Origin: Macrothele yani
Lineage: Eukaryota; Arthropoda; Arachnida; Araneae; Macrothelidae
DNA length: 64,000 bases
Direction: 5' to 3'
Assembly: GCA_039090855.1 (NCBI GenBank)
Contig: CM077005.1
Span: 72,164,607-72,228,606 of the forward strand
How positions within the stretch are numbered: position 1 is the first letter of the stretch; each line of letters begins with the position of its first letter. The notes under the pieces were generated by a model, which was given only the letters and a program-made list of their open reading frames with translations, was not told where the DNA came from and searched no databases. A program made the translations under genes and the position numbers. Below are positions 10,611 through 22,234 of this stretch, in pieces.

Positions 10611-12716
10611 TTTAAATTATTGTTATTTTAAATGTCAGAAATTTATTAAAGAATATTTGAGTACACCCAACACGAATCCTATTATTTAAAACATTTGGAT
10701 TCCTGTTCAGTGCTTGTTTCATATTTTTAAAACATGTTATACCTCAAAGGTATTTCCTCTACAATTTACTTTTAGGAGTTTCATGTTAAAAAATAACTTT
10801 TATGAATGCAAATATAAAAGACGAATTTCTTAATGAGGATAAAAATTATCTCTCTGTTGGCGAACCTTCTATCGCTTAATCAAGTGAACTGTAAGGATCC
10901 GAAAGCTTCCCGTTTCTATGGGTAAAATTCATGACACGCAAGTTCAGCAATATCTGAAATGAACGCAACGCAAGTTAGATGTATTAAGAGTGACAGTACG
11001 ACCATGTATTCTTCTCCAATGACCATGTATTCTTCTCCTTTTGTTACTGAAAGAGGAAGGAACATTTTCATACTCACAGTTTTATTTGCACGTGCATGTT
11101 ATCACCTAATTCTGCAGCTAGTCATCCATAAAATAACGCCAAATGTAATTTCAGCTTAGTGACGTATGTCATCTCTATGAATGGTATTACTTGTACTTCC
11201 AAATTTCTATCCAGAGACATAAGGTTGAAAGGCAGGCTTCAAAGTCATAACTTACAAATTTTGAAAAGGATAGTTTTCAATTTGAATTTTGAGATAAATC
11301 TTCTTTGGATGGAAATACGTACTGATCTTCATGAGCGCATAAACATAAGCAAATTTAGATGTGTGTGTGTGTGTGTAAGAGCTAGAAGGGGGCTTTTTTC
11401 TGGGATGACAAAACACAATATGTTGGAAAAGGGTTCAATCTGTGATTTCATGTTGTTTTTCTATTATCAATCACATCTGCAGATGAGGAATATATTTGTA
11501 TACATTCCACACCTAAGCAATGAATCCCATAGATAACGGATGAGTTCCGTTATAGCATCAGTGGTGGGTATGTGTAACTATATAACGACTGTGGATGAAA
11601 ATTGGAATTCTTAGAATGTCAGGCTTCCGTATAATACCAAAAAAAAATCGAAGTGTGTTTTTTTTCATTTTCGGCGTCATTCAGTCAAATATTTCAAGGT
11701 AAACTGTATTAACAATTAAATTGTAAGATAAATTTCTACCTCAAAAGTATTGTTTTGACAAGTTCTCTTCAAATTTTATTAAATTCCTTTCGCATTTTTT
11801 CGTTTACCTTTTCTTACTTCTTACAACCATTACTTGCTCTCGCTATCACATAAATTATACAAAAAGAAAACAGAGATTGAAAGAAATTCTTCATCCTAAT
11901 TGCAGCACATTCCTTTCTTGGACACCAACCGAATGATATTTAATAGAACAGGCATAAAAATCTGAAACAAAGATGAGAATAGATTGTTTTCATTTGATAG
12001 AAATTATGTTGCTGATTGATGTTGCACTTTGAGTTAAATGTGTTCGAAAATTTAAACAGGAGTTGAATCCATCACTTCCGAAACAGACCACTAGTTTATG
12101 TATGAATTTTTAATGACTGGTTTTTGCCATGAATTCCTGTATGCGTGTTGTGAAGAACATGACGTAGCAGAATTACCGCAAACATTCATTAGGTAAATGT
12201 GATAAAGACAAACATCCATTAAGTAAGCGGAGAAAAATTAATAATCCAATGTACCTTCTTAGCTGGGTCGCGTTACGTATTACACTTGATCTGAGAAATA
12301 CTCCAATGTTTTCTAATATTTAGAAGCCCTGAAATATCGCATAACTCCGTCGTTTCATTTAAAGTAGGTAAAAGTATTTCATATTTTAGATTTCAAAAAC
12401 ACTGTTGTTCTGCAGAAAAATCGAACATGATATTCTGGCTTTGGGATCGCACCGTGCCGTCAGTTGGGAAGTTCTGATTTCCTCACTCGATGTCATGCAT
12501 AAGTAGTGTCGATGCGTGATATCTAATGTAAGAACCTAATTTTTAAATTTTGATGTTATGCTTCTTTCCCGACAGCATTAAAGTAAATCCCAACTAAAAA
12601 AATGAATGCAACGAAAATGCGCAACGGAAGTAATCAAAACCATTGTTGAAATATGGTTGTTTTTGAATGCTGTCTCATGAAGAGACGACGCAACAATACT
12701 TAATTTCATCAACAAT
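10611..12716. other. AT-rich spacer with a GT microsatellite
   Basis: No coding or repeat signal except a short (GT)n run at about 11361-11376. Open frames here are short and without recognisable motifs. Confidence 0.55.
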
Positions 12717-12926
12717 ATACGTCGAGTCACATTATTGAGACCACCAGCTAATATCCAGAGTAACCGCCGTATGCACCGCGGACAGCAGCTAGGCGGGCTG
12801 GGAGTGAATCAAAAAGGTGCTGGTTGATGTTCACAGGTTTGTGGAGTCATGCTGAAGGCAGTGCATCTGACAGCTGCTGGAGGGTGCATGGTAGAGGATC
12901 CATAGAGCAAACAACACAAACGAGTC

Positions 12927-12993
12927 AGCAATAGTTGAAGAGTGTCCTGCCAGCAACAGTTGAAGAGTGCCCTGCCAGCAATAGTTGAAGAGT
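12927..12993. repeat. 24-bp tandem repeat, about 2.8 copies
   Basis: The unit 'agcaatagttgaagagtg' plus 'tcctgcc' is repeated with single-base differences, at the position where the transposase C-terminus would be expected. Confidence 0.85.
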
Positions 12994-13039
12994 GATTGTT
13001 CTCCGATGTTTCTTGCCCTATAGGCCAACGTTCATCCGT

Positions 13040-13613
13040 TCAATGAAGCAGAAAACGTGACTCATTGGAGGAAGCAATCCTTTGCCAATCAGCGGAGGTC
13101 AAACTCCGATACTGACGTGAAAATGTAAGCCTTTTCTGCCGATGCACCTTCGTTAGCATAGGTGCAGTGACCACCCGTCTGCATCGGAGCGCCGTACACA
13201 GCAGGATTAGCTGAATTGTCATTAGACACACTTACGGTAGCCACCTGATTTATTCGGCCAGTGAGTTGCTTAACTGTAGCGTGTTGATCGGCCCTCACGC
13301 ATCTTCGTAGCCGACGTTCACCGCTGATATCAATGCCAGGTGGTGCTCCGCAGTTTTCACGTCGCTTATTCGCAATGGTTCCATTTCTCCAATCATGATA
13401 CACTTTAGCCACAGCATCACGCGAACAGTTCATAAACTGCGTTGTTTCAGAAATACTGCCACTCTTTGCCCGAAAGCCGATAATCATCCCAATTTGCAAA
13501 TCTGACAAATCGCTCCTTTTATCCATGACAGCAACGGGTGATATGTTTTCTAAATGCCTACAGGACACCTTATACATCCTCCCAGCCAGCTCACGACACG
13601 TGCCTTCTTTCAT
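13040..13613 (-). pseudogene. Tc1-like transposase fragment
   Basis: The minus strand reads 'MDKRSDLSDLQIGMIIGFR' from 13527 downwards: an HTH DNA-binding region ('SETTQFMNCSRDAVAKVY'), a second HTH ('ATVKQLTGRINQ'), then in other frames 'MLTKVHRQKRLTFSRQY' and 'SADWQRIASSNESRFLLH'. The last segment is the first catalytic box, where the usual DE has become NE. The second Asp and the Glu are lost in the deletion. It cannot code for an active enzyme. Confidence 0.85.
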
Positions 13614-13673
13614 TGGCTACGTGCTGTTGACATCAAAAGTAGCAGGTGGTCACAATAATGTGACTCGACTGTG

Positions 13674-14322
13674 TATATTACTAAACTATCGCTAAACATT
13701 ATTTCATCACGTTTTACCTAAACGCAACAATATCTCATTGCAATCTGCGTAAATTACGAGGAGCTTATACTTACCCTAAATGTGATAAACTCCATTACAA
13801 AAATGCATTTTCTTGTTATGCGCCTTTCCCGAAAGTAGTAAAGTATAGTCGTAGCGACATTTGGCATCCCCTCGTCCGTCACCAAAAGGGTATTTATCCG
13901 CAATTGACGAGAGCTTTAAAATGATGCATGACACAATGGAATGCGACCTGTAGATATCCTAAACCGAAAGCTACCAATATCCTTCACAAACACACTCGTG
14001 ATTTAGCTTTTCTTTCTATCTGGAGGCCAGACTTTATATCTTGCGCATGCGAAAATGAACTTTCTTAGGTACATTGCAAGTTATCGGTGTCAAGGTCGTT
14101 CTTTACATTCGTCTAAATACGAATAATATAATTATTATGATTATTTAAGTTTAGACAAATTGTTTTGATAATAATAATAATAATACTACTAATAATAACA
14201 AATATTCTTTTTAAAAAGCAAAACAATCGAAATACCTACTATTGCCGCCGCCATACTTTCGTAGATATTTATTTTCGTGACATAAATATATGCTTTTATT
14301 GGGTTTTTGACAATAGCATTCA
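13674..14322. other. AT-rich spacer with ATA microsatellite
   Basis: No gene seen. An (ATA)n-like run lies at about 14166-14199. Confidence 0.55.
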
Positions 14323-14768
14323 TTAAGGTGGTTAACCCTAAAATCTCTTCCTTATGTTTCCAATGGCAAAACTTCTTTACATATTTTCTTCGCAATTAAT
14401 ACATTCCCAAGGATAAAAATATGCACATCGATAAAACTAAATTTAAGTTATAGCATGGGATACCTAATACTTGCAAAAACATAGCAATAATTTTATTAAA
14501 ACTCAATCATTTTTCTTTCAGTAATGTTCAGACATGTTAATAGATGGCGCGACCTGTACATTGATGACGTCAGTAGACAAACAAATGTTGGCTTGCTTAA
14601 TGATGGTTATGTTTTAACAAGTCTTAAGTATTCCATGCTGTAACTTAAAGTTAGTTTTATCGATGTGCAAATTTTTATCCTTGAGAATACATTAATTGCG
14701 AAGAAAATTTGTAAAGAAGTTTTACCGTTGGAAACACAAAACAGAGATTTTAGGCAGAACCATCTTAA
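14323..14768. repeat. 136-bp inverted repeat upstream of LINE
   Basis: Left arm 14323-14458 and right arm 14633-14768 are reverse complements at roughly 85% identity, each 136 bp, around a 174-bp spacer. The right arm ends 18 bp before the LINE ORF1 start codon, so it may be LINE 5' UTR with an inverted second copy. Confidence 0.85.
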
Positions 14769-14786
14769 TCTACCTATCTAAGTGCC

Positions 14787-16552
14787 ATGCAAATGGCGTC
14801 TTCCGGTGGTGGGGGACTTAGCAACGACCTCACTTCCGGGAAGCACTCCACTTCTTCTTCCAGAGGCGTCACTACGCTGTCCGATCCAACTGGCGGTGAT
14901 GCACTCCCCTCATCTAGCGGTACGTCCGTACACTCTTCTCACGTCGATTCGCTAACTTCTGCTAATACGTCAACTTCTACTGACTTTGCTACTACTGACG
15001 TTGCTATGGAATTCATTGATTCTGATGACATTATTTCTATTCCTGCACAACAGTCATCCTACACCACCTATTCTAAGGCAGTTGCTACTTCTATTCCTAT
15101 ACACTCCACTCCAACACAGTACGCCGGAGCGGCGGGCATGACGTCCTATATTCGCCGAGAAGGAAACACCATCACTCTCGACATTCCTGATGATACTGCA
15201 GCTAGTGCTAACTTTAATTCTGCCTTGGATAAAGGTGTAGTGTTTTTTGCCTTACCAGCGACGCCGTTAAAGGTGTACTCCACTGCCCTGAAGAACAGGT
15301 TCAACCCACAAGCCATTTCTCATATGTTCCGGCGGGTAGGGACAGTTGTGGTGTACTTCAGTAAAGCTGAATATGCTACCACCATCCTACGTACAGGTCT
15401 CACTCTCGGTGATCAGTTCTTAGAGCCTACTCCTGTAGCGCAGCTACCTATCAACGTGTCATTCTATCCAGTGCCGCCGGAAGTCACGGATACAATGTTG
15501 TATGCCGTCCTCTCTACTCTTGGCCGTGTTGTAGGCTCGGTTAAGACATTCTCAGCAGCTCCAAAGGATCCCGACGACAAATCTATTTGTGGCATACGTC
15601 GCGTTGCGCGGGTCCTCTTCACAACTCCTGACAGCATTCGCACGATCCCAGTGCAGTTTAAAGTAAAGTGTTCTGGGCAGGTGCGTTATGTTGATCTCCT
15701 AATTGAATTTCATTGCAGCATCTGCAAAGCTTTTGGACACTTTTACAAAGATTGTCCCAAAGTTTCCTCGTATCCCAAGTCTGAAGTTCCAGCGGAGACT
15801 CCCAACCGGACCCAGGAGATGGTTTCCGCTCCAGTGCGTCCGACTGCTGTTCCACCAAGCCTAGACACTGTTCTTTCGTCTGCTGTTCTCCCACCAAAAG
15901 TGGATGAGACAAATTTCCCTCCTATACTTGCTCAGACTCACTTTCGTGCTCCCGATCCACCAGTGGAGTCAGCTGAAGGGAGTGTTACGTCAGAGGCAGA
16001 TCTCTCTATTCCAGATAATGAAACTGCATATTTCAGTGCGGATCAAACCATGAGCGATAGCTCAGAGCCTGAACACCAAGTACGACTGGAAAAGCGTCAA
16101 GTCCCGAAACCACCTTGTGCCCCCGCCAAGAGGGGACGAGCTCGCGTGAGCCCTACTCGATCTCCCCCCGGACCCGTACTTCACCCGCACGAGTCGTTGA
16201 TTTTGAAACGTCACCGTACCCCACCGACGGAGTGGTGCCGTTTGACGAGTTTGCTGCCCAAATGTCTAGCCTTGAATTATCGCCTACACCATTGTCATAC
16301 AAGGAACTTTATTCTCTCATGTGTGTCAAACAATATCCTGCTACAGCACATACCTTTGTCAAGCGACATGAGAATGATTTGCCAAATATTCTTCAGCAAC
16401 TTACCTCTTTGGATAAAGTTCTTGATGTCTATGCCAAACCGTCTGGCCACTTGAGTGCGGCTGGCAAACACATCCGGCAGCACATCCATCTACTTCAAAC
16501 AACTGTCACAAAAGCTATGACACCTACAAGTGACCTACCACTTTCAAGGTAG
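14787..16552 (+). pseudogene. LINE ORF1: zinc-knuckle RNA-binding protein
   Basis: ORF1 begins MQMASSGGGG and has a Ser/Thr-rich disordered N-terminus of about 110 residues. A folded middle region follows (about residues 130-300, RRM-like by position only), then one CCHC knuckle 'CSICKAFGHFYKDC' (C-X2-C-X4-H-X4-C, about residue 315). A Pro/Ser-rich tail contains SR-like basic patches. The frame changes once near 16210-16250, and the C-terminus continues in the frame ending at 16552 ('DEFAAQMSSLELSP'). Copy B ends with a homologous segment in the same layout. The start agrees with copy B, which also starts MQMA. Role: packages LINE RNA (family knowledge). Confidence 0.78.
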
Positions 16553-19500
16553 TTTCGCTGAACTGCCGGGGGTTTGGCACCCCTGACGCAAACTCAAAAG
16601 TGTATGAAGACTTGTCGGCAGTTAACGCTGACGTTCTTCTCGTTCAAGAAACGAAATGCTCTCCTACAACGCCATTCCATCGTTGGCGTAGTTGGCCTTT
16701 TAAGTTCTTCCATGCGTATAGACGGTTGCAATCCGGTGGTGTTGCCATTAGCATCCACAACCGTTTGCTTCACTCACTGACTACAGTCTCTGTAAATAAT
16801 TTATACCTTGATTTGTTACAATGTTGTGTATTCTGTATTGATCATATTACCTATCACATATTTAATATTTATATTCCTGCAGATGAATCTCTCATTGACC
16901 CCCTATTTCAATGTTTACGTTCAGCACTTACAGCAATTCCCCCTGGTGATTTTTATGTCTTAGGAGGAGACTTCAATTGCACTTTGTTCCCGTCGTTGGA
17001 CCGCAGCGGGTCCCTAAGAGAATTTCGTCCTATCTTAGTCGATCAGCTTACGCTACTCCTCTCCGACCATCATCTTGTTGACTCATTCCGTCATTTTCAT
17101 CCAAACACGGTTTCATATACCTGGAGCAATTCACCTCGGCAAGGTTCGTCAGCAGCCCGGTTGGACAGAATTTACGTCTCCTCCGAGCTGCTCCCTGCAT
17201 CTACTGAGGCACGGCATGTGCCAACCACCTCGTCTGATCACAGAGCGGTGACGCTGTCTATCTGCGTTTCTGCACTGCCCACTACTTTCACAGCGTACCT
17301 GGTCCTTTGATGATGACTTGCTTCAGGACGAAACTTTCTGTACCACAATCCGTCAATTCTTGGATGATCGTTGTCACCTTCTCGCCACAACACCAAGCGC
17401 ACTCAAGTTGTGGCTCGACATTAAATTTGAGCTTCGTATGTTAATCCGACAATACTCATTTGCTGCCCGTACTGAACGTGGTATGCAAATCAGCAACCTT
17501 CGTGGGATCCTTTCCTCGATGTCTCTCACTGATCCATCATATCCTGAAGTACAGGATGCCCTTAGAGCGCTGCTTCATCCGATGGCACAGCAAGCTCTCT
17601 GTAGGATGAAATTACTTAATCTTTCCTCAACAGTTCACTCATATGAATTTCTCTCTCGCACGTAAAGACTACGGCGTTCATCAACTACCCTCCGACATCT
17701 CCGTCTGTCTGATGGAACTATTTCATCAGACTCAGCCACTATCTGCACACAGGTTCGTCAATTTTTTCAAGATAAATTCCGAGCGGTAGTGCAGACTCAC
17801 TATCTTTCATCATCCCCCCTTCTTCGTGCTCTTCCGCAGGTCCCCTCACAACTCTGTCCTTCTCTTCTCGCGGCCTTTTCCCCCACTGAACTCAGAGAGG
17901 GTTTTGCCTCTCTAAATCCTCATGCCTCTCCTGGACCTGACGGCCTTCCTCTTTCCTCTTACCGTGCTTTTCTTCCATCTCTTCTCCCCTTCCTTCTCGC
18001 CTGTTTCTCCGCAGCTCAATCTTCTTCTGCACTGCCGCCGGAGTTTACGGTGGCCCACGTCATTCTTTTGCCGAAGAAGGGAGACCCCTGGACCTGCAAA
18101 ATTGGCGTCCTATTTCCATTCTAAATCTCGACTATAAATTCTTTACTAAACTCCTTTCCCGTCGTTTGAATCTTGTTCTTCCTTTCATCCTTTCGCTCGA
18201 CCAGTCATACACTGTGCCTGGTCGGTCTATCGCCAACAACATCTCTTTTGTTCACAACCTTGTTTTTCTTGCTCGTAAATTTTCTGAACCACTTGCCTTG
18301 CTTAACATTGATCAAAAATCAGCCTTCGATAACATTTCTCATGACTATCTTTCTGTTACTCTTCATAGCTTTAGTTTCCCCTCTTCTTTGGTTACTCTTT
18401 TACTTAGTATCTATCGGGGCGCCCATTTTCATGTCCGGGCGGCCTCCTTTCTGACGGCTTCAATTCCTTTTCAACGTGGAATTAGGCAGGGTTGCCCCCT
18501 CTCGGGGCAACTTTTTGCATTAGCCTTTGAACCGTTCCTGATTGCTGCTCATCGCTCTCTTCGATCTTCGCTGCCGCCTACCGTTGCAAGTACGCGACAT
18601 CACGAATATACTTTTTCCGCTTATGCAGACGATGCGACGTTTTGTATCAGGAGAGATGCTCAGTTTGAAGACCTGCTCATCACCTATCACCGATATGCTG
18701 CTGTTTCGGGGGCTTCACTTAATGTCTCTAAGAGTACTGGTCTCTGGTGTGGGTCTTGGATAGGCCGCACTGACTCCCCTTGGGGAGCGGTGTGGTCATC
18801 CTCGACCCAGAAGATTCTCGGCACCTATGCTGGTCATCCGTTTACCGCTGGACAAGCAACATGGACCAACCTTTTCCCAAGGCTTCGGCGCCGAGCTGCG
18901 TATTGGCGTTTCGTCTTTCCATTTACATCTTATTTTCAACGTGCACATATTGTCCAGCGTTACCTGCTCTCACTATGTACATATTCCTGGAATTCAACAG
19001 TTTTCTTGGCCTCTCGTCTTACTGACATCAATAGTCAGTTCACTTCCGTCATCTGGCAGTCCAAACATTGGTCGGCGGCCCAGACATTGTATCTTCCTGA
19101 GTCGCATGGTGGCATCCGGCTCATTGATATTCATCAATACTATAGAGCGTACCGTATTACCACTTTTCTACGTCTGCTTACCTCTCCCTCTCCTTCTCTT
19201 GTGATATCTTTTGATGCACTTCTTTCTGTCTATGATCCGTCCTTCACTTTTCTTCTTTTCCTCCGGATGGATTATTACATACTTCCTTCCTCTAACATTC
19301 CGTCTACTATCTCTGAAGCTCTTACGTTTTTCCGGTCCCTTCCTCTTTCCCGGGCTCCTCCTGCCACCACTCTTGATCTCCTTGTCGAACCGCTCTTCTT
19401 TTCCTCACTGATCCACCCTCCTAACCAACCTTTCTTTCTCCTCCCACTCTGGGTTCGTTCTGGCATCTTAACAGTCAACGCCTTGATTACTGCTAACCTC

Positions 19501-20345
19501 TCTTGGAAACCCATTACTTCCCTTTTTCCTACTCCTACTCCTTCTCTCGAGGAAGAGTATGCCCTCCTTCGCACTTCCCTCCTCTCTCTATACCCTGCTT
19601 TGGTTACTGCCGACGAACTACGTGTTGTCTCTGGACCCAGTCTTCCTATTCCTTTCTTTCTTCCTCTCCTTGACTCTGTCGCCCCTGTGCTTTCCTTCAG
19701 CACTGCCTCCCTCTATCGTTTTCTCCGTTCCCCTTCGAATCTTCCACAACCCGTCTCTGACTTCTCTCCCTCGCTTTCCATGACCGTCTGGTCAGCTTCC
19801 TCTTCTCATCTCTCCTCTCCGCTCGAGCGCAATCTTCACTGGCGTTTCCTTCACCGTCGTCTCGCTGTTCCCCATCTTCTTTTCCGTATGTCTTTGGTCT
19901 CTTCCCCACTCTGCTCTTTCTGTGGTAATGTCGGTGATGTTTACCACACCTATTGCCACTGACCCTATCCTGCTACCTCTTCTCAATTCTGCTTTCCGCC
20001 TGGCTGGCCTCATCGTTTCTCAAGATCTTCCATTCCAAGCATATCCATGGCTTCTATTAACGAAGCATCCGCCCACACGTCTACCAGATACCTGCTGTTT
20101 TCTATTTGTACTTGTCAAACATATCATTCATATGTTTCATCAATCACAACGTTCTGCATCGCAGACACTTTGAATTCTGCAGGCCGGAAGTCGTTTGCTG
20201 TCTTGCTTTCGAGGCCGAATAGTTGCACGCCTTCGACTTGAATATAACACCGCCATTTCGTCAAATTCTCTCACAACATTTCACACCACCTGGGCCGAGC
20301 ACTCAGGATGGTTTACGATGGATGGGAATTCTGTCCGTCTCACCA
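16534..20345 (+). pseudogene. LINE ORF2: endonuclease plus reverse transcriptase
   Basis: An apurinic-type endonuclease opens it: 'VVSLNCRGFG' (16549), 'LLVQETKC' (catalytic Glu), 'GGDFNCTL' (16966) and 'TSSDHRAV' (17230). The RT follows: 'SPGPDGLP', 'VILLPKKGD', motif A 'LNIDQKSAFDNI' (18301), motif B 'GIRQGCPLSGQLF' (18478) and motif C 'YADDATF' (18622). A 598-residue open frame (18166-19962) runs to a Cys-rich end 'CSFCGNVGDVYH'. The frame opens at 16534 without an ATG, overlapping the ORF1 end. Breaks: frame change at 17308, stop at 17663, frame change near 18100, and another near 19960, after which homology with copy B continues to about 20345. No RNase H. Confidence 0.85.
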
Positions 20346-21988
20346 TTTGAGTATATGTTGTGTTTTTTTTTTTTTTTGTGTTTGGTTGCACTAAGTCCAG
20401 TGTGTCTTTCGTTAGATATTTGTTTCACCGTGCCAAGAGTGCTCTGTGTTTTTATTTTTTTCTGTGTAGCCACGCTGTGGCAACCTACGTACGCATAATT
20501 ATGGTAACATGTTAATATTGTATTGTGTTGTACACACTTGAGTTTTGCACCACAGTACGTGGCTTTTTTTCTTCCTATTGTGACCCCATTTATGATTAAT
20601 GTTACTTTCCTGCTGTTTTCTGTAAATATCGTATTTGTTTGTACGTACTTATACATAGTTATTATAGTTTTATCCGTGTTATAGGCGAATACGTTATTAT
20701 CGTATTACTCTGCAAATGTGCTGTACATTTTTCTAGTGTATTCTTTCTTGTTCTCTGTATCAGCATGATGAAATTGTACCTCTTTCATAACCTAGGGTCT
20801 GCACCTCTCTGGTAGATTTCATTTGCATAGCTTCCCTGAGTGATAATTGTGTTACATATGTACTTTAACGATATCAACCACTCTGAGTGTTCTATTCATT
20901 TTATTAGTCGTGTTTCTTCTATTTTAAGTACAGAGTGTAGACCTACGTCATCCTTTTCTTTCTTTCAATATGTTGAAAACAACATGACTTTTTAAAGGTG
21001 GTATACTGTTCACGAGACGTTGACTCATCAAGCTTTTGATTTTTGTTTCCGCCAGGTTGTACCCACTGTTCTCTATGTTTTGTTTTTTTCACTCACCGTA
21101 CCTAGTGTGCATTGTGTCTTTACTGTTTTCTTCAGTTTGCTTTTTTTCCCTCGCCAATGTCGAGTAACATTGTGTGTACTGTTAATTAACTTTATTTGTG
21201 TGGCAACATGTTGTACAAATTTCCTTTTTTCTTACATTGCATATTATATGTGATTTTGCTCAAGAACATATTTTTATTCTGTAGTATGTCATTATGTCTT
21301 ATTATGTGAGTCGTGTTCTTTGACGATATTATCTCCGTTAGTATCTCTGTGTTTTCTGATCAAAGTTCTTGTTGTGTCACCGACTTTGCGATGTTGTATC
21401 TTGTGCTTTGAGTATTGTTTTTTTTTATTACATACATCGTTGTATTTACTTACATTCTCTGTTCTAGCACACACTCCCGAAATCATTTTGTTATTTGCTC
21501 TCATATCCTAAATATGCTTCCTGTGTTTCTCTAGTTGTAATTCACGTATTATGGGGCTGCACGTGACCCCAGATTTCTGTACCATTACGATACTCATAGA
21601 ATGCTTGCCTGCATTCGTGTTTTTAATATTTTAATCTGGGTAGTTTTACCCTCTGTCATGTGTACATATCATTATAAACGTCATGTGTATTTTTATGTTT
21701 TTGATGGGCGCGAATGATGTAACAGCCTTTTTTTTTTTTTTTTTTTTTCTTAAATAAAATTTGTTGAAAACTGCTTAATGTCAGGAATTTGGAAACCTTA
21801 TTGTTTGTTTCTGTGATTTAATTCCAGCCAGTATTTACCGGGCTGTGGCTTGGTGTGGCCGTGAGTGATCCTCATAAATGCAATGTGTTGTAAGTAAATT
21901 CATACTTTTGAATCATTCGTTTTATTTTATACCCACAAATGCCTTGGCATGCAAAAAGGGCATTGTATAAATCATCTACAAAAAATAC
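20346..21988. other. T-rich 3' region of LINE A and spacer
   Basis: Long pyrimidine-rich sequence on the plus strand, with short T runs and a poly(T) of about 23 at 21728-21750 followed by an 'aataaa' word. I see no ORF with recognisable content. The last about 210 bp before 21989 are ordinary sequence. Confidence 0.6.
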
Positions 21989-22075
21989 CGCCGCCCCGGT
22001 GGCGCAGTGGTCTAAGTGATGGCTTTGTAAAGGTTGTGTTGACCTGGGCTCCGTGTTTGACCTGCGCTTATTAGT
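21989..22075 (+). repeat. tRNA-like SINE head fused to LINE B 5' side
   Basis: Starts 'gccgccccggtggcgcagtg', identical to the SINE head elsewhere, including box A (tggcgcagtgg). After about 35 bp it diverges; the box B region is a degenerate 'gggctccgtgtttgacctgc'. No SINE body follows; LINE-like 5' sequence follows instead. Confidence 0.7.
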
Positions 22076-22234
22076 GTTTTTTTGTGTCTGTGCCGTAATT
22101 TGTGTATCTCCTGTATTGTGAACGTCTCCTGTGGCGATTGAGTCCGACCTTGACGTCCTGTAAATAAAACGTTACTTGTACTAACCCTTTTTCCGTCCTG
22201 GCTTTGCCCATGGTCGGGTTTAGCAGGTCAGCCA

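Larger units (their letters stand above)
12719..13673 (-). mobile_element. internally deleted Tc1-like transposon
   Basis: Inverted termini 'gtcgagtcacattattg' at about 12721 and its mirror at 13655-13670, with TA on both flanks, delimit an element of about 955 bp. Full-length relatives are longer, so about a third of the transposase is missing. The gap region contains a short tandem repeat (12927-12993). Confidence 0.85.
14769..21775 (+). mobile_element. Tx1-type LINE, copy A
   Basis: Non-LTR retrotransposon with ORF1 (14787-16552), ORF2 (16534 to about 20345) and a long T-rich 3' region ending near a 23-base poly(T) and 'aataaaatttg' (21728-21770). The RT signature 'GIRQGCPLSGQLF' followed by 'EPFL', and an apurinic-type endonuclease without an RNase H, fit the Tx1/L1 group. 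The 5' and 3' borders are uncertain and no target duplication was found. Confidence 0.8.

Noticed and set aside
19275..19703. 142-residue minus-strand ORF rich in Arg, Glu and Gly
   Set aside because: Antisense of the Ser/Leu/Pro-rich C-terminal half of the LINE RT; no independent motif.
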